A DNA stretch of 64,000 nt from an uncultured Pirellulaceae bacterium. GTDB taxonomy: Bacteria; Planctomycetota; Planctomycetia; Pirellulales; Pirellulaceae. Shown here in pieces: positions 7,959-15,792 of the stretch (the first letter of the stretch is position 1; the number at the start of each line of letters is the position of its first letter). The notes below the pieces were generated by a model. It did no database searches, had not been told where the DNA came from, and saw only the letters and a program-made list of their open reading frames with translations. The stretch is taken from positions 57,566 through 121,565 of the forward strand of contig CALFUT010000015.1 of assembly GCA_937929805.1 (NCBI GenBank), in the 5' to 3' direction. Both the position numbers and the translations under genes were made by a program.

Positions 7959-9853
7959 TGCGAGCGGCAATTGAGAATTTTCCAGTCACTTCGGCTGGCG
8001 CTCGAGGTTCCAAACGATGGGTGCGCATGCTTCAGTTTCCTAATCGCCTTGAGTGCCGACGCGCGGCCTATTCACGCGTGTCGCGACGCGTTGCCTGTCC
8101 GATATTCATCGCCACCCTTGTGGCGATTGTCGTTGGAGTTTGTCCGCTTGAGGCGTTGGCTCAAGATGCACCGGCCCCCACGTTGCCTGATCTTGATCGC
8201 GGTCCTGGCGGATACCTGTCGCTAACCAAAATTGGCCTGATCGCGATCGTGTTTCTAATCTGGGTTCGCTTAGCCGATTGGATGAATCGTGACTCAATTA
8301 AGCTATTTCGACGATTGGACATGGACCCGAATGTCTGGAACCCGATCAACGTCGGTAGTTTTCTGATTGGCTTTCTGTGTGCGATTTCAGTGCCCATGTT
8401 TGTGGTGGGCTATCCCATCTTTGTGGTTGCGGCGCTGGTCCCACCGTTGGCCTATTTTCTGACACGACGGTCGAAGATTTCAGAAAACCCGAGCGTCGCT
8501 CGAGCCCTCTCCGCCAAGGGTGGCGACGCAGGCAACATCGAAGCTCTGCCGCAAGACGATGGCGTGCAAGTCGATTTCTCGCCGGCTGGAAGCGATAACA
8601 ACGAACAACAAAGCAATTTAATTCAGGCTCGACAGAGCCCGGGATTCGTTGACGCGAAACAATTTCTTCACGACACGATGTTCAAACGGGCCGAGCAAAT
8701 CATGCTCGATTTCGGACGCGAGCAGGTGAAATCCAAAATGTTGGTCGATGGCGTTTGGCACCCGCTTGAGCCGCGCGAGCGTGAGGCGGGCGATGCGATG
8801 CTAGTCAGCCTGAAAGCAGTCGCTGGATTGAACCCGGCCGACCGGCGGAATCGCCAAGAGGGATCGTTCGGCATCAAAACGGAACTGGGCAAAGCAAATT
8901 TGAAACTGATGTCGCAAGGCGTTAAAGGAGGCGAGCGCGTTGTCATCCGCTTCATCGCCAAGGCAAAAGATCCGTTAACGCTTGCCGAGGCCGGGATGTT
9001 TCCCGAGATGTCAACAAAGATCAAATCGGCGATCAACGGCAATGGATTGGTCATCGTGTCCGCGCCTCCGGGAGCCGGTTTGACGACCTCATGGCAGGCA
9101 GTAGTTGCCGCAAATGATCGTTTGACTCGCGACATCATCGCATTGATCGACCCTAGCGAACAGGATTCTCGAGTTGAGAACATCGTTGTCAAGGAAGCCG
9201 ATGCGTCTTCCGCCGAAGCTCAAGCAGCCGAATTGAAAAAGTTATTGTTGACTCAACCCAACGCGTTGATCGTGCCTGAAGTTGCCGACAAATCGATCAT
9301 GGACACGCTGGTCTTGCAGACTCAGGACGAGCGATCGGTGCTAACCCGCGCCAAAGCCAAATCAGCATCCGAAGCATTGCTAAGAGTCTACGCGAAAGCC
9401 GGCAACCGCGAAGCATTTGCCAATGCAGCGCAGCTTGCAACCTGCCAGCGGTTGGTGCGACGACTGTGTGACGATTGCAAACAGAAAGTCAAAACGCCTC
9501 CGAAAACGATTCAGCAACTGGGCGGCGATCCCAAAAAGCAAAACTGGTTGTACACGCACTGGCGGCTACCGCCGCCTGAGAAACGAGTCGATGAAAAGGG
9601 ACGCGATATCGAATTTCCTCCTTGCACCACCTGTGGTGGCCTTGGCTACATTGGACGAATCGCTGTCTTTGAACTGCTGGAAGTCAACGATGCGATCCGC
9701 GCGACGCTCAAGTCACAACCAAAGGTGGACGCGATCGAACAAGTCGCCAGAAAATCTGGCAAAGCTTCGATTTCTCAACAGACCTACAAACTGGTGCTGA
9801 TGGGCGTGACCTCCTTGGCCGAAGCTCAACGAATGCTCAAGGCCGAACGTTAG
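7958..9853 (+). CDS. Membrane-anchored GspE/PilB-like protein with degenerate ATP site
   Basis: The ATG overlaps the pilT stop. The 631-residue protein starts with a hydrophobic segment ending in EALAQ (signal-like), then has about three more membrane segments in residues 85-165. The C-terminal 400 residues resemble secretion/pilus assembly ATPases: a SDxxL-like N-domain, then VSAPPGAGLTTSW where GspE has GPTGSGKTTT, so the Walker A Lys is replaced by Leu (about residue 375). The Walker B region reads PNALIVPEVAD, and a tetracysteine zinc module remains (CDDC ... CTTC). The C-terminal GspE signature (GYIGRIAVFELLEVND) is well kept. It is probably a non-hydrolysing partner of PilT or a scaffold at the membrane; this role is inference. 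Confidence 0.8.
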   Translation: MRAAIENFPVTSAGARGSKRWVRMLQFPNRLECRRAAYSRVSRRVACPIFIATLVAIVVGVCPLEALAQDAPAPTLPDLDRGPGGYLSLTKIGLIAIVFLIWVRLADWMNRDSIKLFRRLDMDPNVWNPINVGSFLIGFLCAISVPMFVVGYPIFVVAALVPPLAYFLTRRSKISENPSVARALSAKGGDAGNIEALPQDDGVQVDFSPAGSDNNEQQSNLIQARQSPGFVDAKQFLHDTMFKRAEQIMLDFGREQVKSKMLVDGVWHPLEPREREAGDAMLVSLKAVAGLNPADRRNRQEGSFGIKTELGKANLKLMSQGVKGGERVVIRFIAKAKDPLTLAEAGMFPEMSTKIKSAINGNGLVIVSAPPGAGLTTSWQAVVAANDRLTRDIIALIDPSEQDSRVENIVVKEADASSAEAQAAELKKLLLTQPNALIVPEVADKSIMDTLVLQTQDERSVLTRAKAKSASEALLRVYAKAGNREAFANAAQLATCQRLVRRLCDDCKQKVKTPPKTIQQLGGDPKKQNWLYTHWRLPPPEKRVDEKGRDIEFPPCTTCGGLGYIGRIAVFELLEVNDAIRATLKSQPKVDAIEQVARKSGKASISQQTYKLVLMGVTSLAEAQRMLKAER

Positions 9854-9946
9854 AAAAGCTGACGACCCAATGATGGGTTAGCAAACCGACGAAGCGATTC
9901 TTTCTCCGCTCCATCAAACCAACTCAACCTGCCAAGATTTTCCTCC

Positions 9947-11254
9947 ATGTCTGACGATTTCGAATATTCCGGACCCGCGATTCAATGGACGCTTGCGGGT
10001 GACGATGCAACTCAGCAAGAAGAGAACCTAGACAAGGTTGAGGAATCGCTCGGTTTTGATCACGCTCAGCAATTGGTCGCCGATACCGTCGCACGACAGG
10101 CGCTGACCACGGTGCTGGACTTCACCTCGAAAATGGTCGCACAACGCGCTCACGTGGATGGCATTTGGCACAAGCTACCGCCGATGGATCGTGAATCGGG
10201 CGATCAGATGCTGGCGACGCTAAAACAGATGGCGGGCCTGAATGTCAAAGAACGCCGACAGCGCCAAGAAGGCAGCTTCACGGCGCTGATTCGAAAAATC
10301 AAGTACAAGGTTCGACTCGTTTCCCAAGGCGTAAAGACCGGTGAACGCGTTGCGATTTATCTTGATTGGAAACGCCCGATCCCTGAAACACTCGACGAAC
10401 TGGGCATGCGGCCAAGTGCGTTCGATCAATTGACGGATGTTTTGCGAAGCCCGGACCTAGGCATGTTCTTGGTAACGGCTCGACCCGGCGAGGGATTCAC
10501 TACCGCGTGGCGAGGCGTCATGAACGCTTGCGATCGTCTGGTGCGAGACTTCTACGTAATCGAAGACGCGACGAATGTCGAACCTGAAATCATCAACGTC
10601 AAATCCATCACGTTCGATAGCGAAGCGGGTGAGGACGCGATGACGCCCATCCCGAATCTGTTGCTCAAGGAACCCGACGTTCTAGCGTTTACCGATTTGC
10701 CAGACGGCACAATGATTGACAAAGTGATCAACCTTTCGTGCGATCATGAGCTGCCTGTTTTCACGCGAATCCCCGGCAAGGGTGCGGTCGACGCGACGCT
10801 CAGCATGATGGTCATGAAACCCGATCGCAAGAAGTTCGCAAAGCTTCTGACTGGCGTGGCCTGCATGAGATTGGTCCGAGTGCTTTGCGAAAAATGTCGG
10901 GTTGGTTACAAACCGCACCCGTCATTGCTTCAGAAACTAGGGCTCCCGCCCGGTCGGATTGCTCAGCTTTACAAACCGTTCATCTTCAAACCCGGCATGT
11001 TGGATGAAGATGAAAACGAGATCGAACGTTGCAAAAATTGTTGTGGACTCGGATATCGTGGTCGAACTGGGCTGGTCGAATTCCTAAAGATCGACGACGA
11101 GTTTCGGCAAGCCATGATTTCAAAACCGAAACTGGAAACGTTGTCCGCGATCGCCGCCAAAAACGGTCACATCACCTTGAAACAGGAGGGCCTAGTCTTG
11201 GTTGCCAAAGGAACGACCTCCCTTGAAGAATTACAACGCGTATTGAAGGCTTAA
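9947..11254 (+). CDS. Second GspE/PilB-like protein with degenerate ATP site, soluble
   Basis: This 435-residue paralogue of the preceding protein lacks the membrane N-terminus. Shared segments include VDGIWHKLPPMDRESGDQML versus VDGVWHPLEPREREAGDAML and RRQRQEGSF versus RRNRQEGSF. The Walker A position reads ARPGEGFTTAW, with Phe in place of Lys (about residue 184), and the Walker B region reads PDVLAFTDLPDG. The zinc cysteines (CEKC ... CKNC) and the GspE C-terminal motif (GYRGRTGLVEFLKIDD) are present. It lies 93 bases after the first paralogue and 4 bases before the CvpA-like gene, all plus strand. Duplication of one ancestral ATPase followed by loss of catalysis in both copies is the simplest reading. 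Confidence 0.8.
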   Translation: MSDDFEYSGPAIQWTLAGDDATQQEENLDKVEESLGFDHAQQLVADTVARQALTTVLDFTSKMVAQRAHVDGIWHKLPPMDRESGDQMLATLKQMAGLNVKERRQRQEGSFTALIRKIKYKVRLVSQGVKTGERVAIYLDWKRPIPETLDELGMRPSAFDQLTDVLRSPDLGMFLVTARPGEGFTTAWRGVMNACDRLVRDFYVIEDATNVEPEIINVKSITFDSEAGEDAMTPIPNLLLKEPDVLAFTDLPDGTMIDKVINLSCDHELPVFTRIPGKGAVDATLSMMVMKPDRKKFAKLLTGVACMRLVRVLCEKCRVGYKPHPSLLQKLGLPPGRIAQLYKPFIFKPGMLDEDENEIERCKNCCGLGYRGRTGLVEFLKIDDEFRQAMISKPKLETLSAIAAKNGHITLKQEGLVLVAKGTTSLEELQRVLKA

Positions 11255-11258
11255 ACGA

Positions 11259-11918
11259 ATGTTTACTCTAGCTGGCATCGTCATTTTTCTGGTCGTCGCG
11301 GCAGCCAATTGGTGGTTGGGGCTGTGGAGCAATTTGCTTTCCTTGGTCAACTTTTTGTTGGCGGCGTTGATTGCCAGCAGCATCTACGAGAACGTGGCCA
11401 CGCTGCTGGCCGGCGCGAGTCCTAACATTAAGACTTACGATTATCTGCTGGAGTTTATCTCGGTGTGGCTGGTGTTCTTCGTGTCGTTTGCCGTTTTGCG
11501 TGGCATCACGGAAGCCCTATCGGCCTATCGGCTGCAGTTTGACAAAGTGACGGAACTGATCGGTCGCTCGCTGTTGTCAGCGTGGCTAGGTTTTGCGTTT
11601 CTTCAGTTCACGATGTTCACTTTCCACTTGGCTCCGATCGCACCAAGTGATTTTGCGACTAACCCACAAGAATCGGTGCTTGGGTTTGGGCCCGATCGGA
11701 TGTGGTTGTCCTTGATCCAAAGTCGGTCGCGGGGTGCGCTTTCGGCTGACAAAGCTTCCACTCAATTCGGACTAGCCAAGGGTTATAACCTGCCCGTCCA
11801 TCCGGACGACACGGATCTAAACGCTCGCGTGTTCGACCCCAACGGCCAGTTTATCCTCCGGCAAACTAAACGCCGAAAAGATCTGGCCGGTTACCCGACG
11901 CTGCGGAAGGGTTCTTAG
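11259..11918 (+). CDS. CvpA-like integral membrane protein
   Basis: 219 residues with four predicted membrane segments (TLAGIVIFLVVAAANWW; LLSLVNFLLAALIASSIY; LLEFISVWLVFFVSFAVL; LLSAWLGFAFLQFTMF) in the spacing of CvpA/colicin V production proteins, followed by a soluble C-terminal tail of about 75 residues. It begins 4 bases after the preceding stop and probably ends the pilT operon. CvpA proteins are linked to envelope homeostasis; here the context suggests a membrane partner for the ATPase-like proteins, which is inference. Confidence 0.6.
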   Translation: MFTLAGIVIFLVVAAANWWLGLWSNLLSLVNFLLAALIASSIYENVATLLAGASPNIKTYDYLLEFISVWLVFFVSFAVLRGITEALSAYRLQFDKVTELIGRSLLSAWLGFAFLQFTMFTFHLAPIAPSDFATNPQESVLGFGPDRMWLSLIQSRSRGALSADKASTQFGLAKGYNLPVHPDDTDLNARVFDPNGQFILRQTKRRKDLAGYPTLRKGS

Positions 11919-12001
11919 AAGAACATCGAGGGAATGTTTCTTGTTGAAACAGGAGCCAACAAAGGAAACGGAGATACGTTCTCTAGGACGACCAACCGAG
12001 C

Positions 12002-12204
12002 CCTATCCCGGAGGGATTTCAGCTTGTAGCCGGTGATAAGCGAAGCGCCATCACCGGAGAACAAGATATTGAAAATGCATCCTGAAAGGATGCCAGCGTC
12101 TTTCAGGCTGGCATCCCGTTGGGATGCAATCATTCCTTACTGGCTACCGGTGGTATTCACTGCGCTCGACCACCGGCTACAAGCTATCATCCCTTCGGGA
12201 TCGG
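12002..12204. repeat. Nested inverted-repeat element between convergent genes
   Basis: The only structure in the 391-base gap 11919-12309. Outer arms about 12005-12058 and 12145-12202 are inverted copies (ATCCCGGAGGGAT...AGCTTGTAGCCGGTG against CACCGGCTACAAGCT...ATCCCTTCGGGAT). Inside, 12077-12097 (GCATCCTGAAAGGATGCCAGC less its last base) pairs with 12107-12127. The whole could fold into a long cruciform or a double stem-loop RNA, and sits between the convergent CvpA-like and M1 peptidase genes. It resembles a dispersed planctomycete palindrome rather than a classical terminator. Confidence 0.7.
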
Positions 12205-12309
12205 ATGGCTGTTGTGCTCCAAGAGCATGAACGTGATCGCTGAATCGACTGCCGCGTCTACCATCCTGTTCATCATGTTGATCCTGTCAGTTAGTCGGTC
12301 GCGCCTTTC

Positions 12310-13974
12310 TTATCGTCGAACCGAATCAACGTAGAAGTTTGGGTCAACTTCAATTGAACCGATGCTCGCTGAGAATCGGACAGCTTGCGGTTTCTCGCGA
12401 GGGAAGATCCGATACGACTTTCCATTGACGCTGACCGCCAACGGATAATTGAAGCCGGGCACCACGTTTTCATATCGGTAAATTATCTGGTTTCCGCGAA
12501 CTTGAAAAACGAACTGTGGGACTTGGGTCGTACGAAGATACTGGTCGAAAAATGCTGACAAGTCGATTCCTGTTTGCTGGCTGATGTAATCTTCGACCTG
12601 CTTCGAGGTAACCGTTTGATAACGGAACTTGGTATTGAGTCCCGTCAAAATCTTTCGCCATTCTTCTCGATCGTTCACGATGTGCCGCAACGAGTGCAAC
12701 AGGTTGGCTCCTTTGTAGTACATATCACCCGAGCCCTCGTGATTGACGCCGTAAGTGCCAACGATGGGGCGGTCGTTCTTGATCAGCTTGCGCAATCCGA
12801 TCACGTAATCCGCCGCCTGCTGTTTTCCAAAATGGTATTCCACGAACAGGCTTTCGGCGTAGTTTGTGAAGCTCTCGTGAATCCACATGTCGGCCGTATC
12901 CTTCATCGAAATGTTGTTCCCAAACCACTCGTGGCCTGATTCGTGAACAATGATGAAGTCAAACAACATCCCCACGCCGGTCCCGCTCAAGTCTCGTCCC
13001 TGATATCCGTTTTGGAATCCATTGCCATAAGTCACACTGCTCTGATGTTCCATCCCCAGATAAGGTGCGGCGACCAATTTGTAACTGTCTGCGTAGAATG
13101 GATACTTGCCAAACCAGTATTCAAAAGCCGCCATCACGCGAGGCGCTTCTTTGAAATGTTGCATCGCGCGGTCACGCTGGTGATCCAAAACCCAGTGTTG
13201 CATGTCGAGCGTCCCGAACGTTCCTTCGTACGTTTCTGAGAAGCTCACATAACGCCCGACGTTCATGTTGACGCAGTAATTATTAATGGGGTACGTCACC
13301 TGCCAATGAAACGTGCGCGTTGATTTCGTTTCGTTGATCTCGGTTCGCAACAGGCGGCCATTGGCCACGCCGGTCAGTGAATCGGGCACGGTCAAGCTAA
13401 TTTTCACCCCGTTGTCCGGCTCGTCAGCCCCGTGGTCTTTGCACGGCCACCAAACACTGGCTCCAATCCCTTGGCAGGAAGACGCGATAAACGGTTCGCC
13501 TTGCGAGTCACGAGTCCACGTGATCCCGCCGTCCCAAGGCGGATTCTTTGCCTCCAACGGCCGGCCTTCGTAGAAGATCTCGATCTCAGCTTCGACTCCC
13601 GCGTTGATCGCTTGAGGAAATTCGATCAGGTAATAGTTTCCATGATTGCTCTCACGATCGAACGTTAACTCACTGGTGCCGTACCTTACCCGAGTGATCG
13701 CCAACGGTGGTTGCAGATCAATCTGCATCTGCTGACCGGCCGCTTCGGACTCGAACTTGATCTTGTTCGATCCTACCAATCGCTTCGTCTCGGGAAACAC
13801 TTCCACGGACAAGTGGTAGTGCTTCACGTCCCACCACGCTCGTTCTGGCGTAATCGATCCACGTCGAAAATCGGCCTCCGAGAACTCACGTTGTCGGCCG
13901 GCCACCGTCTGAGCCTCGACCGACTGGCCTACCAGCGCCAACCCGATCACGAACAATCCAATCAATAACATCAA
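12310..13974 (-). CDS. Secreted M1 family aminopeptidase
   Basis: A zinc aminopeptidase of the gluzincin M1 family, 554 residues with a cleavable signal peptide (LLIGLFVIGLALVGQSVEAQ), so it acts outside the cytoplasm. The motif HESGHEWFGNN (coding bases near 12920-12948) followed 18 residues later by HESF gives the HExxH-(18)-E zinc site, and GMEHQSS is the exopeptidase GxMEN-like motif with His in the last position. The N-terminal beta domain carries the DV+HYHLSVEVFPETK start typical of M1 proteins. It lacks the long C-terminal helical domain of PepN, as do other short bacterial M1 enzymes. Monocistronic, convergent with the pilT operon. Confidence 0.9.
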   Translation of the reverse strand: MMLLIGLFVIGLALVGQSVEAQTVAGRQREFSEADFRRGSITPERAWWDVKHYHLSVEVFPETKRLVGSNKIKFESEAAGQQMQIDLQPPLAITRVRYGTSELTFDRESNHGNYYLIEFPQAINAGVEAEIEIFYEGRPLEAKNPPWDGGITWTRDSQGEPFIASSCQGIGASVWWPCKDHGADEPDNGVKISLTVPDSLTGVANGRLLRTEINETKSTRTFHWQVTYPINNYCVNMNVGRYVSFSETYEGTFGTLDMQHWVLDHQRDRAMQHFKEAPRVMAAFEYWFGKYPFYADSYKLVAAPYLGMEHQSSVTYGNGFQNGYQGRDLSGTGVGMLFDFIIVHESGHEWFGNNISMKDTADMWIHESFTNYAESLFVEYHFGKQQAADYVIGLRKLIKNDRPIVGTYGVNHEGSGDMYYKGANLLHSLRHIVNDREEWRKILTGLNTKFRYQTVTSKQVEDYISQQTGIDLSAFFDQYLRTTQVPQFVFQVRGNQIIYRYENVVPGFNYPLAVSVNGKSYRIFPREKPQAVRFSASIGSIEVDPNFYVDSVRR

Positions 13975-14126
13975 ACTTTCCGAGTAGAAACCGGGACTCG
14001 CAAGAGTATAACATTGGCGTGCCGGTTCTTTTAGTTGGTGGCGTCTGACTGGATCTAAGCTCGATGCACACGCTGGAAGAATACAAACGCCGCCCCGACA
14101 TTTAGCCTTGTCACTCGGATAAAAAG

Positions 14127-14477
14127 ATGAACCACGAGAAAATCAATTACGTCGAATTGCCGGCAAAAGACTTCGAAGCAACCAAGACGTTTTTCGGTGA
14201 AGTGTTTAGATGGACGTTTGAAGACTGGGGCGAGGAGTATTTGGCGTTCCACAACGCGGGGCTTGATGGCGGTTTCTACCGATCTGAGCTAACATCGACG
14301 ACCGCCGCCGGAGCGACCTTGGTCGTCTTTTACAGCGAGCGGCTTGAAGAGACACAAGCCAAGATCGAGAGTGCGGGCGGTAAGATCGTGTTGGAAACGT
14401 TCGAGTTTCCCGGCGGTCGCCGGTTCCACTTCAGCGACCCCAACGGCAACGAGTACTCCGTGTGGTCGGATACATAA
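14127..14477 (+). CDS. VOC family (glyoxalase/bleomycin-resistance-like) protein
   Basis: 116 residues forming one pair of beta-alpha-beta-beta-beta modules: the start NYVELPAKDFEATKTFFGEVF is characteristic, and the end FHFSDPNGNEYSVWSD is the conserved second-module motif. Proteins of this family bind a metal and catalyse isomerisation, epoxide opening or dioxygenation, but single-domain members like this cannot be assigned a substrate from sequence. Divergent from the M1 peptidase gene, about 150 bases apart. Confidence 0.85.
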   Translation: MNHEKINYVELPAKDFEATKTFFGEVFRWTFEDWGEEYLAFHNAGLDGGFYRSELTSTTAAGATLVVFYSERLEETQAKIESAGGKIVLETFEFPGGRRFHFSDPNGNEYSVWSDT

Positions 14478-14643
14478 TTGATTTCACCACACAAGCGACG
14501 CGCCATCGTATAAAGACGCACGACTGGATCTGGGTTCAATCATGAATCCTACAAATACCGGCTCGTGTATTCGTGAGGATTGGTGTGATTCGTGGTCAAA
14601 CCATTTTTGATTTGATGACTTTCATGGATACGCCGGCGCAAAA

Positions 14644-14704
14644 AAACCACGAAGGTTCGAAGGTCGCAGCATTAAACTTCGTGCTCTTCTGTTCTTCGTG
14701 GTTT
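14644..14704. repeat. Inverted repeat AAACCACGAAG / CTTCGTGGTTT
   Basis: Exact 11-bp arms at 14644-14654 and 14694-14704, 39 bases apart, in the intergenic space between the VOC gene and the fabI 3' end. It may act as a weak terminator or be another dispersed palindrome. Confidence 0.55.
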
Positions 14705-14734
14705 CCCGTTGTTTCAAAGCAGGCTGGCGATCAA

Positions 14735-15568
14735 CTATGACTTCGCCAGCAGGTTGGTCAGTCGGCCTGGGCTGCCCATGGCGTTGTAACCGCCGTCCAC
14801 GTGCATCACTTCGCCCGTCATGCCGCCAGCCATGTCCGACAACAGGAACGCGCCGGATTCGCCGACTTCCTGAAGCGTGATATTTCTGGCCATCGGAGCA
14901 ACGTGCTCGTACATCTTCATCATTTCACCAACGCCCGCTCCAACACCGGAGATCGTTTTCACGGGGCCGGCACTGAGTGCGTTGACTCGGACGCCGTGAG
15001 GGCCAAGATCGTAAGCCATGTAACGCATGGATGCTTCCAAGGCCGCTTTGCAGATTCCCATCACGTTGTAGCCGGGGACGATCTTTTCGCCACCAAAATA
15101 GCTCATGCACAAAATTGATGCGCCGTCGTTCAGGATCGGTTTGGCGGCGTTGCAGACGGCGATCAAGCTGTAGGCGCTGATGTCCATCGCCATTTTGAAA
15201 CCATCTCGGCTTGTCTCGATCGTGTCGCGATTCAGATCGTCGGGCGATGCGAAAGCCAGCGAGTGCAACAGGAAATCGATTTTGCCAAACTTGTCGCCGG
15301 TGGTTTTCATGACCGCCGCGATATCGTCGTCACTCTGTACATCCATCGGGACGAGAAATTCGGGCTCGTAACCGTCGGAGAACTTGCCGATCGCTTTTTC
15401 GACTCGTCGCTTGTTGCGTTGTTTTTCGTCGTCGGGACGATCGGGCAAATGGCTGAAACCACACTTACCGCCTTCGGCGATGATCTTGTTCGCGATGGCC
15501 CACGCGATCGAACGATCGTTAGCGACGCCTAAAATCAATCCTTTTTTACCTTCGAACAAACCTGTCAA
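14735..15568 (-). CDS. fabI: Enoyl-[acyl-carrier-protein] reductase (NADH)
   Basis: FabI catalyses the last reduction of fatty-acid elongation in the cytoplasm. I start it at TTG 15568, which has AAAGGGGA directly upstream; the longer ORF to 15742 has no family similarity. The first residues (TGLFEGKKGLILGVANDRSIAWAIA, in two parts) are the FabI nucleotide-binding motif G-x5-S-I-A, and YNVMGICK gives the Tyr-(6)-Lys active site pair. The end (GMTGEVMHVDGGYNAMG) is typical. At 277 residues it is slightly longer than most FabI because of a Lys/Arg-rich insertion after HLPDRPDD. Alone on its strand, divergent from the sigma-54 activator. Confidence 0.94.
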   Translation of the reverse strand: MTGLFEGKKGLILGVANDRSIAWAIANKIIAEGGKCGFSHLPDRPDDEKQRNKRRVEKAIGKFSDGYEPEFLVPMDVQSDDDIAAVMKTTGDKFGKIDFLLHSLAFASPDDLNRDTIETSRDGFKMAMDISAYSLIAVCNAAKPILNDGASILCMSYFGGEKIVPGYNVMGICKAALEASMRYMAYDLGPHGVRVNALSAGPVKTISGVGAGVGEMMKMYEHVAPMARNITLQEVGESGAFLLSDMAGGMTGEVMHVDGGYNAMGSPGRLTNLLAKS

Positions 15569-15792
15569 CGGATTCCCCTTTTGTGGCAAACAACATTTGC
15601 TGTGATTGTGATCGCGAGTCAAAATGACTACGCTTTTTGTTACTGAACGGGCATGCACGCAGTTGGCACTCGTGTCGGAGTCACCAGCCGATGCAAGCTG
15701 AAAATGGCTCAGCGGTAAGCGTACAGTTTCGCCGTTCGACACTATTTATCAACCCGATCGACCCTTTTTCATTCCATCTTACAGAGGCTCGC

